DNA from: an uncultured Lachnospiraceae bacterium
GTDB taxonomy: Bacteria; Bacillota; Clostridia; Lachnospirales; Lachnospiraceae
Length of the DNA: 20,152 bases
Assembly: GCA_910579495.1 (NCBI GenBank)
Contig: CAJTVD010000041.1
Coordinates: 1-20,152 of the forward strand
Reading direction: 5' to 3'
The notes under the pieces were generated by a model. That model made no database searches, was not told the DNA's origin, and saw only the letters and a list, made by a program, of their open reading frames with translations. Every line of letters begins with the position of its first letter. The first letter of the stretch is position 1. The position numbers were made by a program, and so were the translations under genes. Shown here one piece after another: positions 13,398 through 20,152 of this stretch.

Positions 13398-14282
13398 ATG
13401 AAAATACAATTTTTAAATGGTGGTTTGGGAAATCAGATTTTTCAATATATATTTGTAAGGTATGCCGAGACACATTATCCCGGGGAGGGGTGGTATTTCG
13501 ATGACTCATATTTTTATGTGAACAATGTGCATAATGGCTATGAGCTTGAAAAAGTATTTCATATCACCCCCAATTTATTAAGCAACTATTTCGATAGAGA
13601 TGTGTGGGCGGAAATCATAAGGCTGAAGAAACAGGGAAGCAGTCTTCCACAGACATTGCTGGATATGGGAATGCCTGTTACTATGCTTGCAGAAGCTGAT
13701 ACTTATACTCAATTTAATCCTTTTAGTGGAGAAATCATAAAAAGCCCTGCCAATCAGTTTCAGCCAGAGGTATTAGAGATTAGCCGGGAAAATATCTATT
13801 ATCATGGTTATTGGATTAATAAGAATTGGCTGGAAGGCTGTAAGAAACAGATGATATCTGAACTGAAGTTTCCAAAGCTGGCTGATGAAAAAAATTTGAG
13901 ATACGCAGAGATGATAAATAAGTGTATCTCTGTTGGGATCCATATCCGAAGGGGAGATTTCGTAAAACTAGGTTGGAGTATGCCGGCAGAATATTATAGG
14001 ATGAGTTGCCAGGAGGTACTGAATAGTTGGCCTAACGTAAGATTTTTTGTTTTTTCAGATGATATTGTGTGGTGCCAGGAAAAGGCAGAAGAATTGGGGC
14101 TACATTTAACGGACGGTACAGTTTACATAACAGGTAATGTAAATGGAAAAAATTATGTTGACTTACAGCTTCTTAGCATGTGCCGTGGAATAATAATGTC
14201 AGGAAGCTGTTTTTGTTATTTGGCAGCGCTGCTTAATGAAGGTTTGCAGTTTGTTGTAAATCCTTTTGGCTATGAAATATAA
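13398..14282 (+). CDS. GT11-family glycosyltransferase (alpha-1,2-fucosyltransferase-like)
   Basis: A 294-residue glycosyltransferase of CAZy family 11, whose members transfer fucose from GDP-fucose, usually to a galactose acceptor, in surface polysaccharide synthesis. The N-terminus M-K-I-Q-F-L-N-G-G-L-G-N-Q-I-F-Q-Y and the central H-I-R-R-G-D-F at residues 182-188 are the family signatures. F-V-F-S-D-D-I-V-W-C and the terminal M-S-G-S-C-F-C-Y-L-A-A-L are the later conserved blocks. No membrane segment is visible, so it is probably cytosolic or peripheral. It stands alone between purine genes and valS, with no polysaccharide cluster around it, and is A+T-richer than both sides, which suggests acquisition. 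The ribosome binding site is weak (GGTTAAAG). Donor and acceptor are inferred from the family only. Confidence 0.85.
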   Translation: MKIQFLNGGLGNQIFQYIFVRYAETHYPGEGWYFDDSYFYVNNVHNGYELEKVFHITPNLLSNYFDRDVWAEIIRLKKQGSSLPQTLLDMGMPVTMLAEADTYTQFNPFSGEIIKSPANQFQPEVLEISRENIYYHGYWINKNWLEGCKKQMISELKFPKLADEKNLRYAEMINKCISVGIHIRRGDFVKLGWSMPAEYYRMSCQEVLNSWPNVRFFVFSDDIVWCQEKAEELGLHLTDGTVYITGNVNGKNYVDLQLLSMCRGIIMSGSCFCYLAALLNEGLQFVVNPFGYEI

Positions 14283-14320
14283 ACGAGGCATGGTTCCACC
14301 CCTCAGCCAGAAAATTTCGG

Positions 14321-14349
14321 TTGCTTCCGCAAGGGATACAGGTTATAAT
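14321..14349 (+). promoter_or_regulatory. Promoter upstream of the membrane protein/valS region
   Basis: A perfect TATAAT (14344-14349) lies 17 bases after TTGCTT (14321-14326). Transcription would start near 14356, about 50 bases before the terminator hairpin at 14404-14432, so most transcripts might end early. Confidence 0.55.
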
Positions 14350-14403
14350 AATTAAAAGTATCTGTCAGGGCGTATTCACAGCAACAACATAAAAGATTTT
14401 ATG

Positions 14404-14432
14404 TCCCCCACAGTCTGGTGTGGGGGAATTTT
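14404..14432 (+). terminator. Rho-independent terminator or attenuator
   Basis: TCCCCCACA (14404-14412) pairs perfectly with TGTGGGGGA (14419-14427) around a 6-base loop, followed by ATTTTAT. It may simply end the fucosyltransferase transcript. Because a promoter at 14321-14349 precedes it, it could also attenuate expression of the genes downstream. No T-box sequence (the AGGGTGGNACCGCG-type core) is present, so it is not a standard valS T-box. Confidence 0.7.
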
Positions 14433-14472
14433 ATATGCGCCCGTGAGGCAGGATTGGAATCAGGAGAAAATT

Positions 14473-14730
14473 ATGAGGGAAAAAGGAAGGGCAGCCATTT
14501 ATCTGCTGGCGGCGGTTTATTTATTTGGCCTGGCCTATAAGATGTTTGGGGCCAGGATGGAGCACGGCGGGGAAGATTATGCATTAATGATGGCTTTTTC
14601 TGTGATTTTTGCTATTTTTGGTATTGCACTTTCTGTTTTTTCTGTAGTACTATTTAAGAAGTATGCAGCAGAGGGCAAAAAGGGCAGCCAGGATAATAGC
14701 CCTGAAGGACAGGATAGTGCCCTTAAATGA
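14473..14730 (+). CDS. Small two-segment membrane protein, unknown function
   Basis: An 85-residue protein starting at an ATG with AGGAGAAA 4-5 bases upstream. The longer frame back to 14401 begins inside the terminator and is not credible. Hydrophobic segments span about residues 8-22 (A-I-Y-L-L-A-A-V-Y-L-F-G-L-A-Y) and 38-58 (M-M-A-F-S-V-I-F-A-I-F-G-I-A-L-S-V-F-S-V-V). A charged, Ser/Gly/Gln-rich tail follows. The short basic N-terminus and lysines after the second helix suggest both ends face the cytosol. I recognise no family. It lies 104 bases upstream of valS and may share its transcript. Confidence 0.65.
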   Translation: MREKGRAAIYLLAAVYLFGLAYKMFGARMEHGGEDYALMMAFSVIFAIFGIALSVFSVVLFKKYAAEGKKGSQDNSPEGQDSALK

Positions 14731-14834
14731 TTTTTTGCAGGCTCTCCTGGGGGTGTTTGGAAAAGCAGGAAAACTTTTACAGACAAGTACCAGGCTAAGC
14801 CTTACCCATAGAAAAACAGGAATGGAGGATTACC

Positions 14835-17519
14835 ATGAGCAAAGAACTTGCCAAAACTTACGACCCCAGTGGGATTGAGGATAGACTCTATCAGAAATGG
14901 CTGGACCAGAAATATTTCCACGCAGAAGCAGACTACACCAAGAAGCCTTTTACTATTGTGATTCCGCCCCCCAATATAACGGGCCAGCTTCATATGGGGC
15001 ATGCCCTGGACAATACGATGCAGGATATCCTGATCCGCTTTAAGAGGATGCAGGGCTACAACGCCCTTTGGCAGCCAGGGACAGACCATGCCAGTATTGC
15101 CACGGAAGTCAGGATTATTGAAAAGCTGAAGGAGGAAGGGACCGGCAAGGAAGCCCTTGGCAGGGAAGGCTTTTTGAAGCGGGCATGGGAATGGAAAAAG
15201 GAATACGGCGGGCGTATTATCGGCCAGCTTAAGAAGCTGGGTTCCTCCTGTGACTGGGACAGGGAACGCTTTACCATGGACGAGGGCTGCAATAAGGCAG
15301 TAACGGAAGTCTTCTGCAAAATGCACGAAAAAGGCTGGATTTACAAAGGAAGCCGCATTATCAACTGGTGCCCGGTGTGCAACACTTCCATATCCGATGC
15401 GGAAGTGGAGTATACAGAGCAGACAGGGCATTTCTGGCATATCAAGTATCCTGTGATAGAGGAAGACGGGAGCGTGAGCAACACACGTTTCGTGGAGTTT
15501 GCCACCACAAGGCCGGAAACCATGCTGGGAGATACCGCTGTGGCGGTGAACCCCGAGGATGGGCGCTATAAAGATATTGTGGGTAAAAAGCTGATGCTCC
15601 CCATAGTAAACCGGGAAATCCCCGTAGTGGCGGATTCTTATGTGGATATGGAATTCGGGACCGGGGTGGTAAAGATTACCCCAGCCCACGACCCTAACGA
15701 TTTTGAGGTAGGCAGGCGGCATAACCTGCCCCAGGTGAATATTCTAAATGATGATGCTACTATCAATGAAAATGGCGGCAAATACTGCGGCATGGACCGC
15801 TATGAGGCCAGAAAAGCTATTGTAGAAGAACTGCAGGAGCTGGGGCTGCTGGTGAGGGTTGAGGATTATTCCCACAATGTAGGGACCCACGACCGGTGCA
15901 AGACTACGATTGAACCTATGGTCAAGCAGCAGTGGTTTGTGAAAATGGAGGAACTGATTAAGCCTGCGGTGGAGGCAGTCAAAAGCGGGGACATCCAGTT
16001 GATTCCCAAGCGTATGGAAAAGACCTATTTTAACTGGACGGATAATATCCGCGACTGGTGTATTTCCAGGCAGCTTTGGTGGGGGCACCGGATCCCGGCC
16101 TATTACTGTGACAAGTGCGGAGAAATTGTGGTCAGTGCCCACCAGCCTGATGCCTGTCCTAAATGCGGCCATGGCCGGCTAACCCAAGACCCGGACACCT
16201 TGGATACCTGGTTTTCGTCTGCATTATGGCCCTTCTCTACCTTGGGGTGGCCGGAAGAGACGGAAGACCTAAAGTATTTTTATCCCACAGACGTGCTGGT
16301 GACAGGCTATGACATTATTTTCTTCTGGGTCATCCGCATGATATTCTCCGGCTTTGAGCAGATGGGGGAGAAACCCTTCCACACCGTACTGTTCCATGGG
16401 CTGGTGCGGGATTCCCAGGGAAGGAAGATGAGCAAGTCCCTGGGCAATGGCATAGACCCGCTGGAAATCATCGAAAAGTACGGGGCAGACGCCCTGCGGC
16501 TTACCCTGATTACAGGAAACGCGCCGGGAAATGATATGCGTTTTTATTATGAAAGGGTGGAGGCAAGCAGGAATTTTGCCAACAAAATCTGGAATGCTTC
16601 CCGGTTTATTATGATGAACATGGCGGGGGATGAGGCTCTGGCCAAAGCTGCTGATGAGGCGGAATTTGGGGCGCTTGCCTTAGAGCCAGTGGATAAATGG
16701 ATTCTTTCAAAGCTGAACACATTAATACAGGATGTGACTGAAAATATGGAGGGCTTTGAACTGGGAATCGCTGTACAGAAGGTTTATGACTTTATCTGGG
16801 ATGAATTTTGCGACTGGTATATTGAGATGGTAAAGCCCAGGCTTTACAATTCGGACGACAAGGAAAGCAAAAAGGCGGCATTGTGGACCCTGAAAAATGT
16901 GCTCATTGACGGGCTGAAGCTTCTCCACCCATATATGCCCTTTGTGACAGAGGAAATTTTCTGCACCCTGCAGTCAGCGGAAGAGTCCCTGATGATTGCA
17001 AGCTGGCCTGTTTATAAGGAAAGCTTCCGGTTTGCCCGGGAAGAGAAGGAGATTGAAATAATCAAGGAAGCAGTAAGAGGCATCCGAAACATACGAACAG
17101 AAATGAACGTTCCCCCAAGCAGAAAAGCAAAGGTATTTGTGGTGAGTGAAAACGCGGAAATTTTATCGGCTTTTACAGAGGGAAGGCTTTTCTTCCAGTC
17201 CCTTGCCTACGCATCGGAAACTGGCATCCAGAAGAATAAAGAAGGGATTGAAAAGGACGCGGTATCAGTGGTGATTGCCGGGGCTACTTTGTATATACCC
17301 TTTGCGGAGCTGGTTGACATCCGCCAGGAGAGGGAGCGGCTGGAAAAGGAAGAAAAACGCCTTATGGGAGAACTGGGCAGGGTCAACGGGATGCTTGGCA
17401 ATGAGCGGTTCTTAGCCAAGGCCCCTGCGGAAAAAATTGCCCAGGAAAAAGAAAAGCTGGAAAAGTATACGCAAATGATGAATCAGGTAAAGATACGTTT
17501 GCAACAACTGCATGATTAA
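14835..17519 (+). CDS. valS: Valyl-tRNA synthetase
   Basis: A class I aminoacyl-tRNA synthetase that charges tRNA-Val and edits mischarged threonine. At 894 residues it has the normal bacterial length. Visible landmarks in order are P-P-P-N-I-T-G and the HIGH-box variant H-M-G-H (53-56), then T-T-R-P-E-T-M-L-G-D and the editing-domain segment around residues 220-300. A zinc-ribbon-like pair, C-D-K-C-G and C-P-K-C-G, lies near 426-446. D-T-W-F-S-S-A-L-W-P-F comes next, then K-M-S-K-S at about 532, the anticodon-binding helices, and a charged C-terminal coiled coil (about 830-894). TGGAGG precedes the ATG. No T-box leader is visible, and a terminator closes the gene. Confidence 0.98.
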   Translation: MSKELAKTYDPSGIEDRLYQKWLDQKYFHAEADYTKKPFTIVIPPPNITGQLHMGHALDNTMQDILIRFKRMQGYNALWQPGTDHASIATEVRIIEKLKEEGTGKEALGREGFLKRAWEWKKEYGGRIIGQLKKLGSSCDWDRERFTMDEGCNKAVTEVFCKMHEKGWIYKGSRIINWCPVCNTSISDAEVEYTEQTGHFWHIKYPVIEEDGSVSNTRFVEFATTRPETMLGDTAVAVNPEDGRYKDIVGKKLMLPIVNREIPVVADSYVDMEFGTGVVKITPAHDPNDFEVGRRHNLPQVNILNDDATINENGGKYCGMDRYEARKAIVEELQELGLLVRVEDYSHNVGTHDRCKTTIEPMVKQQWFVKMEELIKPAVEAVKSGDIQLIPKRMEKTYFNWTDNIRDWCISRQLWWGHRIPAYYCDKCGEIVVSAHQPDACPKCGHGRLTQDPDTLDTWFSSALWPFSTLGWPEETEDLKYFYPTDVLVTGYDIIFFWVIRMIFSGFEQMGEKPFHTVLFHGLVRDSQGRKMSKSLGNGIDPLEIIEKYGADALRLTLITGNAPGNDMRFYYERVEASRNFANKIWNASRFIMMNMAGDEALAKAADEAEFGALALEPVDKWILSKLNTLIQDVTENMEGFELGIAVQKVYDFIWDEFCDWYIEMVKPRLYNSDDKESKKAALWTLKNVLIDGLKLLHPYMPFVTEEIFCTLQSAEESLMIASWPVYKESFRFAREEKEIEIIKEAVRGIRNIRTEMNVPPSRKAKVFVVSENAEILSAFTEGRLFFQSLAYASETGIQKNKEGIEKDAVSVVIAGATLYIPFAELVDIRQERERLEKEEKRLMGELGRVNGMLGNERFLAKAPAEKIAQEKEKLEKYTQMMNQVKIRLQQLHD

Positions 17520-17528
17520 TGTTACAAT

Positions 17529-17560
17529 AGGTTCAGGGGAATATCCCCTGAGCCTGTTTT
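17529..17560 (+). terminator. valS terminator
   Basis: AGGTTCAGGGGA (17529-17540) and TCCCCTGAGCCT (17544-17555) form a 12-bp stem with one wobble pair and a 3-base loop, followed by GTTTT. It starts 9 bases after the valS stop codon. Confidence 0.85.
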
Positions 17561-17697
17561 CGGTAGCAATGCTGGCACGGGAGGCGTGGCAGTATTTGGC
17601 TCTATCAGTTAAAGCTGGCAGGTGTTTGGTTAGTACGCCGGGCAGTTTCCGGCCTGGTGTATAAAGCTTTGGGTTATATGTGGAAGGAGGGGCAGAA

Positions 17698-19275
17698 ATG
17701 AACGAAAATGAAGGCTTTTTGTCAGAGCAGGAACTGGCGGAGCTTCGTAAGGAAATTGAAGCACTGACAGGGTCAGGTGATGGTGGCGTATTTGATAATG
17801 GTTCGGCGGCAGACAAACCAAGGCCGGAGAACCAGATTTTGAACGATATAGCGGAGGAAGCCAATTTAAGCCCTCTGACGATTGAAGAAAATGGTTCTTA
17901 TGTAAAGGTTGCAAGTGATGGCATGAGCGCATGGCTTTACCTTACCGTTCCATCTATGGGCAAGGATAATTATAACATGGAGGAACTGAAGGACTTTCTG
18001 AATAAAAACGGGGTAGTCACTGGCTATCATCGCTCCAACCTGGCGGCGATGATCAAGAAGAAGGTTTACGAGAGGGAAATCCTGGTAGCCCAGGGACAGC
18101 CTGCCACCGATGGGAAGGATGGCTACTTTGAATATAAATTTGACACAGAGCAGCGGAAAGCGCCCAAGGTAATGGAAAACGGCAAGGTGGACTATACCAA
18201 TATGAGTTCCCTGCAGAATGTGCGTAAAGGGGATATTGTGGCAATTTACCATCATGCAGAGGAAGGGCAGGACGGCTATGATGTAAAGGGGAAGGTCCTT
18301 ACTGCCAACAGGGTAAAGGAAGTCCCGCCTTTAAAGAGCAGCCCGGCAATATCCAATGAGGCCAACCCGGACGTTTATGTTGCCATGAAAGACGGCAAGA
18401 TCGAATTAAAGAACGGCAGGATAGATATCCAGGCGCTCCATGAAATTAACGGGGATGTTACCCTGATAACAGGACGGGTAGAGTTTTTCGGTGATGTGAT
18501 CATAACCGGGAACGTGGAGTCCGGGGTGATGATCCGGGCAGGGAGAAACATAGAGATCAGGGGGACGGTGGAAGCGGTCAATCTTTTTGCAGGGGGCGAT
18601 ATCATCTTAGGCCGGGGCATCCAGGGGGCACAGAAGGCCAAGGTATCCGCAAGGGGCAGTGTATTTGCGGATTTCATTGAGCATACTGTGGTGGTTGCAG
18701 GAGGCGTTGTCCAGGCAAATACCATATTGAATTCCAGGATATCCACAGATGCAGAGGTGATCCTTACAGGAAAGAAGGGAGCCATTATCGGTGGCTATAC
18801 CCATGCTTTTATGGGGATTACTGCCACAGAGGTTGGAAACCCTGCAGAGGTACGTACTGTAGTCCATGTGGGCTGTGAAAAGGAAATTTATACGAAACAT
18901 CAGTCAGCGAAAGTGACGGAGACGGCGCTCTCTGACGAAATTAAAGAGATCATGGAGGAGCTTACCGTAATTTACGGAAAGAAGAAAGCGGGGAAAATTT
19001 CCGAATTGATGGAAGACCGCCTAAAAAGCCTGGAGGCAAAGATTTCCACTTATAAGAAGGATTTGGAAGAGAGCACCAGGGAACGGGTAAAGATGGAGGA
19101 ACTGATTAGCAAGGGACAGAAGTCGGAAATCCAGATAAGCGGGAACATTTACCGGGGGACTGTGATCGGCATGGCCCAGGTACAGATGCCCATTGAGCAC
19201 AGCACCTGCTTTATGAAATATTATCAACAAAAAGGAATGATAGAGAGCAGTGTTCTTGCATTTTCAGCTTCCTAA
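17698..19275 (+). CDS. FapA family (DUF342) protein
   Basis: A 525-residue protein of the FapA/DUF342 family, of uncertain function; some members affect polar flagellar assembly or protein localisation. The N-terminal 70 residues are acidic and probably disordered. A conserved domain follows (Y-V-K-V-A-S-D-G-M-S-A-W-L-Y-L, then G-V-V-T-G-Y, L-V-A-Q-G-Q-P-A-T-D-G-K-D-G-Y), typical of the family's N-terminal region. From about residue 250 a right-handed beta-helix-like repeat is seen (G-D-V-T-L-I-T-G-R-V, G-D-V-I-I-T-G-N-V, A-G-R-N-I-E-I-R-G-T-V, A-G-G-D-I-I-L-G-R-G). A coiled coil spans about 410-475. AGGAGGGG 7 bases before the ATG at 17698 fixes the start; the longer GTG at 17680 lies upstream of that site. 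The gap from the valS terminator shows no confident promoter. Confidence 0.9.
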   Translation: MNENEGFLSEQELAELRKEIEALTGSGDGGVFDNGSAADKPRPENQILNDIAEEANLSPLTIEENGSYVKVASDGMSAWLYLTVPSMGKDNYNMEELKDFLNKNGVVTGYHRSNLAAMIKKKVYEREILVAQGQPATDGKDGYFEYKFDTEQRKAPKVMENGKVDYTNMSSLQNVRKGDIVAIYHHAEEGQDGYDVKGKVLTANRVKEVPPLKSSPAISNEANPDVYVAMKDGKIELKNGRIDIQALHEINGDVTLITGRVEFFGDVIITGNVESGVMIRAGRNIEIRGTVEAVNLFAGGDIILGRGIQGAQKAKVSARGSVFADFIEHTVVVAGGVVQANTILNSRISTDAEVILTGKKGAIIGGYTHAFMGITATEVGNPAEVRTVVHVGCEKEIYTKHQSAKVTETALSDEIKEIMEELTVIYGKKKAGKISELMEDRLKSLEAKISTYKKDLEESTRERVKMEELISKGQKSEIQISGNIYRGTVIGMAQVQMPIEHSTCFMKYYQQKGMIESSVLAFSAS

Positions 19276-19338
19276 AATAAGTATTCTTAAAGAAAGGGAG
19301 CGGGGCATTCCGGACAGGATTTGTGATATGCGGGGTAG

Positions 19339-20152
19339 ATGATGGAAACTTATAAAGAGGCGGAAAGCTATATTCTCGGCATCCCCAGGTTTGCAGGAAA
19401 GCATACGCTGGCAGATACAGAAAGGCTGCTGGGGAAAATAACAGGCGGAAGCATAAAAAGCAAAATAATTCACGTAGCAGGCACAAACGGAAAAGGTTCC
19501 GTTTGTGCTTATTTGTGTTCCCTGCTGACGGAAAGCGGGCGCAGGGTGGGCGTGTTTACCTCGCCCCACCTGGAATGTATGCGGGAGAGGATTGCCATAG
19601 GCAGGGAAATCATTACGGAAGAAAGGTTCCTGCAGATATACGGGAAGGTCAGGCAGGCAGCCATGGAAGAAGAAAGAAAGGGCCAGGGGCATCCATCCTT
19701 TTTTGAATTCCTTTTTCTTATGGCAATGGGGTATTTTGCAGAAGAGCAGCCAGATTATCTTATACTGGAAACAGGCATGGGGGGCAGGCTGGACGCCACC
19801 AACTGTATAAAAAAACCTTCCCTCTGCGTGGTCACGGAAATCGGGCTTGACCATATGCAGTACCTGGGCAGCAGTATCAGGGAAATTGCCGGGGAAAAGG
19901 CAGGGATCATAAAGCCAGGGGTTCCTGTGGTTTTTGTCGATAAGAGAAAAGAAAGTACAGAGGTTTTGGCTGAATATGCGAAAAAAACGGAAAGCCCGGC
20001 GATTATCATCAAAAAAGACGATATTTTCAATGTGAATATAAATCATAAAACCATTGATTTTTCCCTTCATACTGGTTATTATAGTTATGTCAGTCTTTTG
20101 CTGGATACAACTGCCATTTACCAGACGGAAAACGCTGCCCTGGCAGTGGCGG
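19339..20152 (+). CDS. folC: Folylpolyglutamate synthase/dihydrofolate synthase, 5' part (runs off the window)
   Basis: This is the N-terminal ~270 residues of a Mur-ligase-family enzyme that adds glutamate to folates (and, in many bacteria, to dihydropteroate) using ATP. The P-loop G-T-N-G-K-G-S lies at about residues 48-54, followed by F-T-S-P-H-L, then L-E-T-G-M-G-G-R-L-D-A-T-N and I-G-L-D-H-M, all characteristic. Two adjacent ATGs (19339 and 19342) compete as starts, with only GGGG before them. A tiny frame (M-R-G-R-stop) starting at 19328 overlaps them, which may allow translational coupling. The gene begins 63 bases after the FapA-like gene with no terminator between, so co-transcription is possible. 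Confidence 0.95.
   Translation, partial: MMETYKEAESYILGIPRFAGKHTLADTERLLGKITGGSIKSKIIHVAGTNGKGSVCAYLCSLLTESGRRVGVFTSPHLECMRERIAIGREIITEERFLQIYGKVRQAAMEEERKGQGHPSFFEFLFLMAMGYFAEEQPDYLILETGMGGRLDATNCIKKPSLCVVTEIGLDHMQYLGSSIREIAGEKAGIIKPGVPVVFVDKRKESTEVLAEYAKKTESPAIIIKKDDIFNVNINHKTIDFSLHTGYYSYVSLLLDTTAIYQTENAALAVA

Noticed and set aside
14731..14834. T-box leader for valS
   Set aside because: No specifier stem or AGGGTGGNACCGCG-type antiterminator sequence is visible, and the interval is too short for a complete T-box.
14835..15722. 306-codon minus-strand frame antisense to valS
   Set aside because: It is a shadow of the strongly coding valS frame and has no recognisable domain.
19503..19706. 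67-codon plus-strand frame inside folC
   Set aside because: It is an out-of-frame shadow of folC, whose P-loop and later motifs run uninterrupted across it.

Overview
The window looks like a chromosomal segment of a low-to-mid GC Firmicute, most likely a Clostridia/Lachnospiraceae-type gut anaerobe. The signs are strong AGGAGG-type ribosome binding sites almost everywhere, sigma-A-like promoters with extended -10 elements, rho-independent terminators, and family types typical of that group (lipobox amino-acid binding protein, MerR regulator with lipocalin-like repeats, FapA/DUF342, a PurF-like paralogue, ISAs1-type transposase). This placement is inferred from protein style; no rRNA or tRNA is present to confirm it.

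Layout. The left edge carries the start of an ISAs1-family transposase on the minus strand, then a small coding relic and an NAD-dependent epimerase-like gene. Positions 1515-4049 hold a complete polar amino-acid ABC importer (binding lipoprotein, permease, ATPase). Positions 4050-8284 form an A+T-richer accessory island: a small CD3324-like gene behind a leader peptide and hairpin, two adjacent SAM methyltransferases, a DUF1062-like zinc-ribbon protein behind a second copy of the same leader/hairpin module, and a MerR regulator with a textbook 19-bp-spacer promoter and two C-terminal lipocalin-like sensor repeats.

From 8632 the window returns to housekeeping functions: purC, a heavily deleted ABC-exporter relic, purB, and a PurF-like protein whose glutaminase active site is degenerate while its PRPP site is intact. 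The relic of an Rpn/PD-(D/E)XK-type gene and an orphan GT11 fucosyltransferase follow. Then come a promoter plus terminator pair, a small two-TM membrane protein, valS with its own terminator, a FapA/DUF342 protein, and the 5' part of folC.

Two points deserve most attention. One is the duplicated leader-peptide/hairpin module (about 4122-4192 and 6310-6391), which suggests a shared translation- or antibiotic-responsive attenuation device controlling a methyltransferase/DUF1062 island. The other is the PurF-like enzyme beginning Met-Gly-Gly instead of Met-Cys-Gly, sitting beside purB and purC. Several relics (425-543, 9743-10110, 13161-13349) show that the gaps between the housekeeping genes are filled with decaying accessory genes; the purB promoter appears to lie inside one of them.
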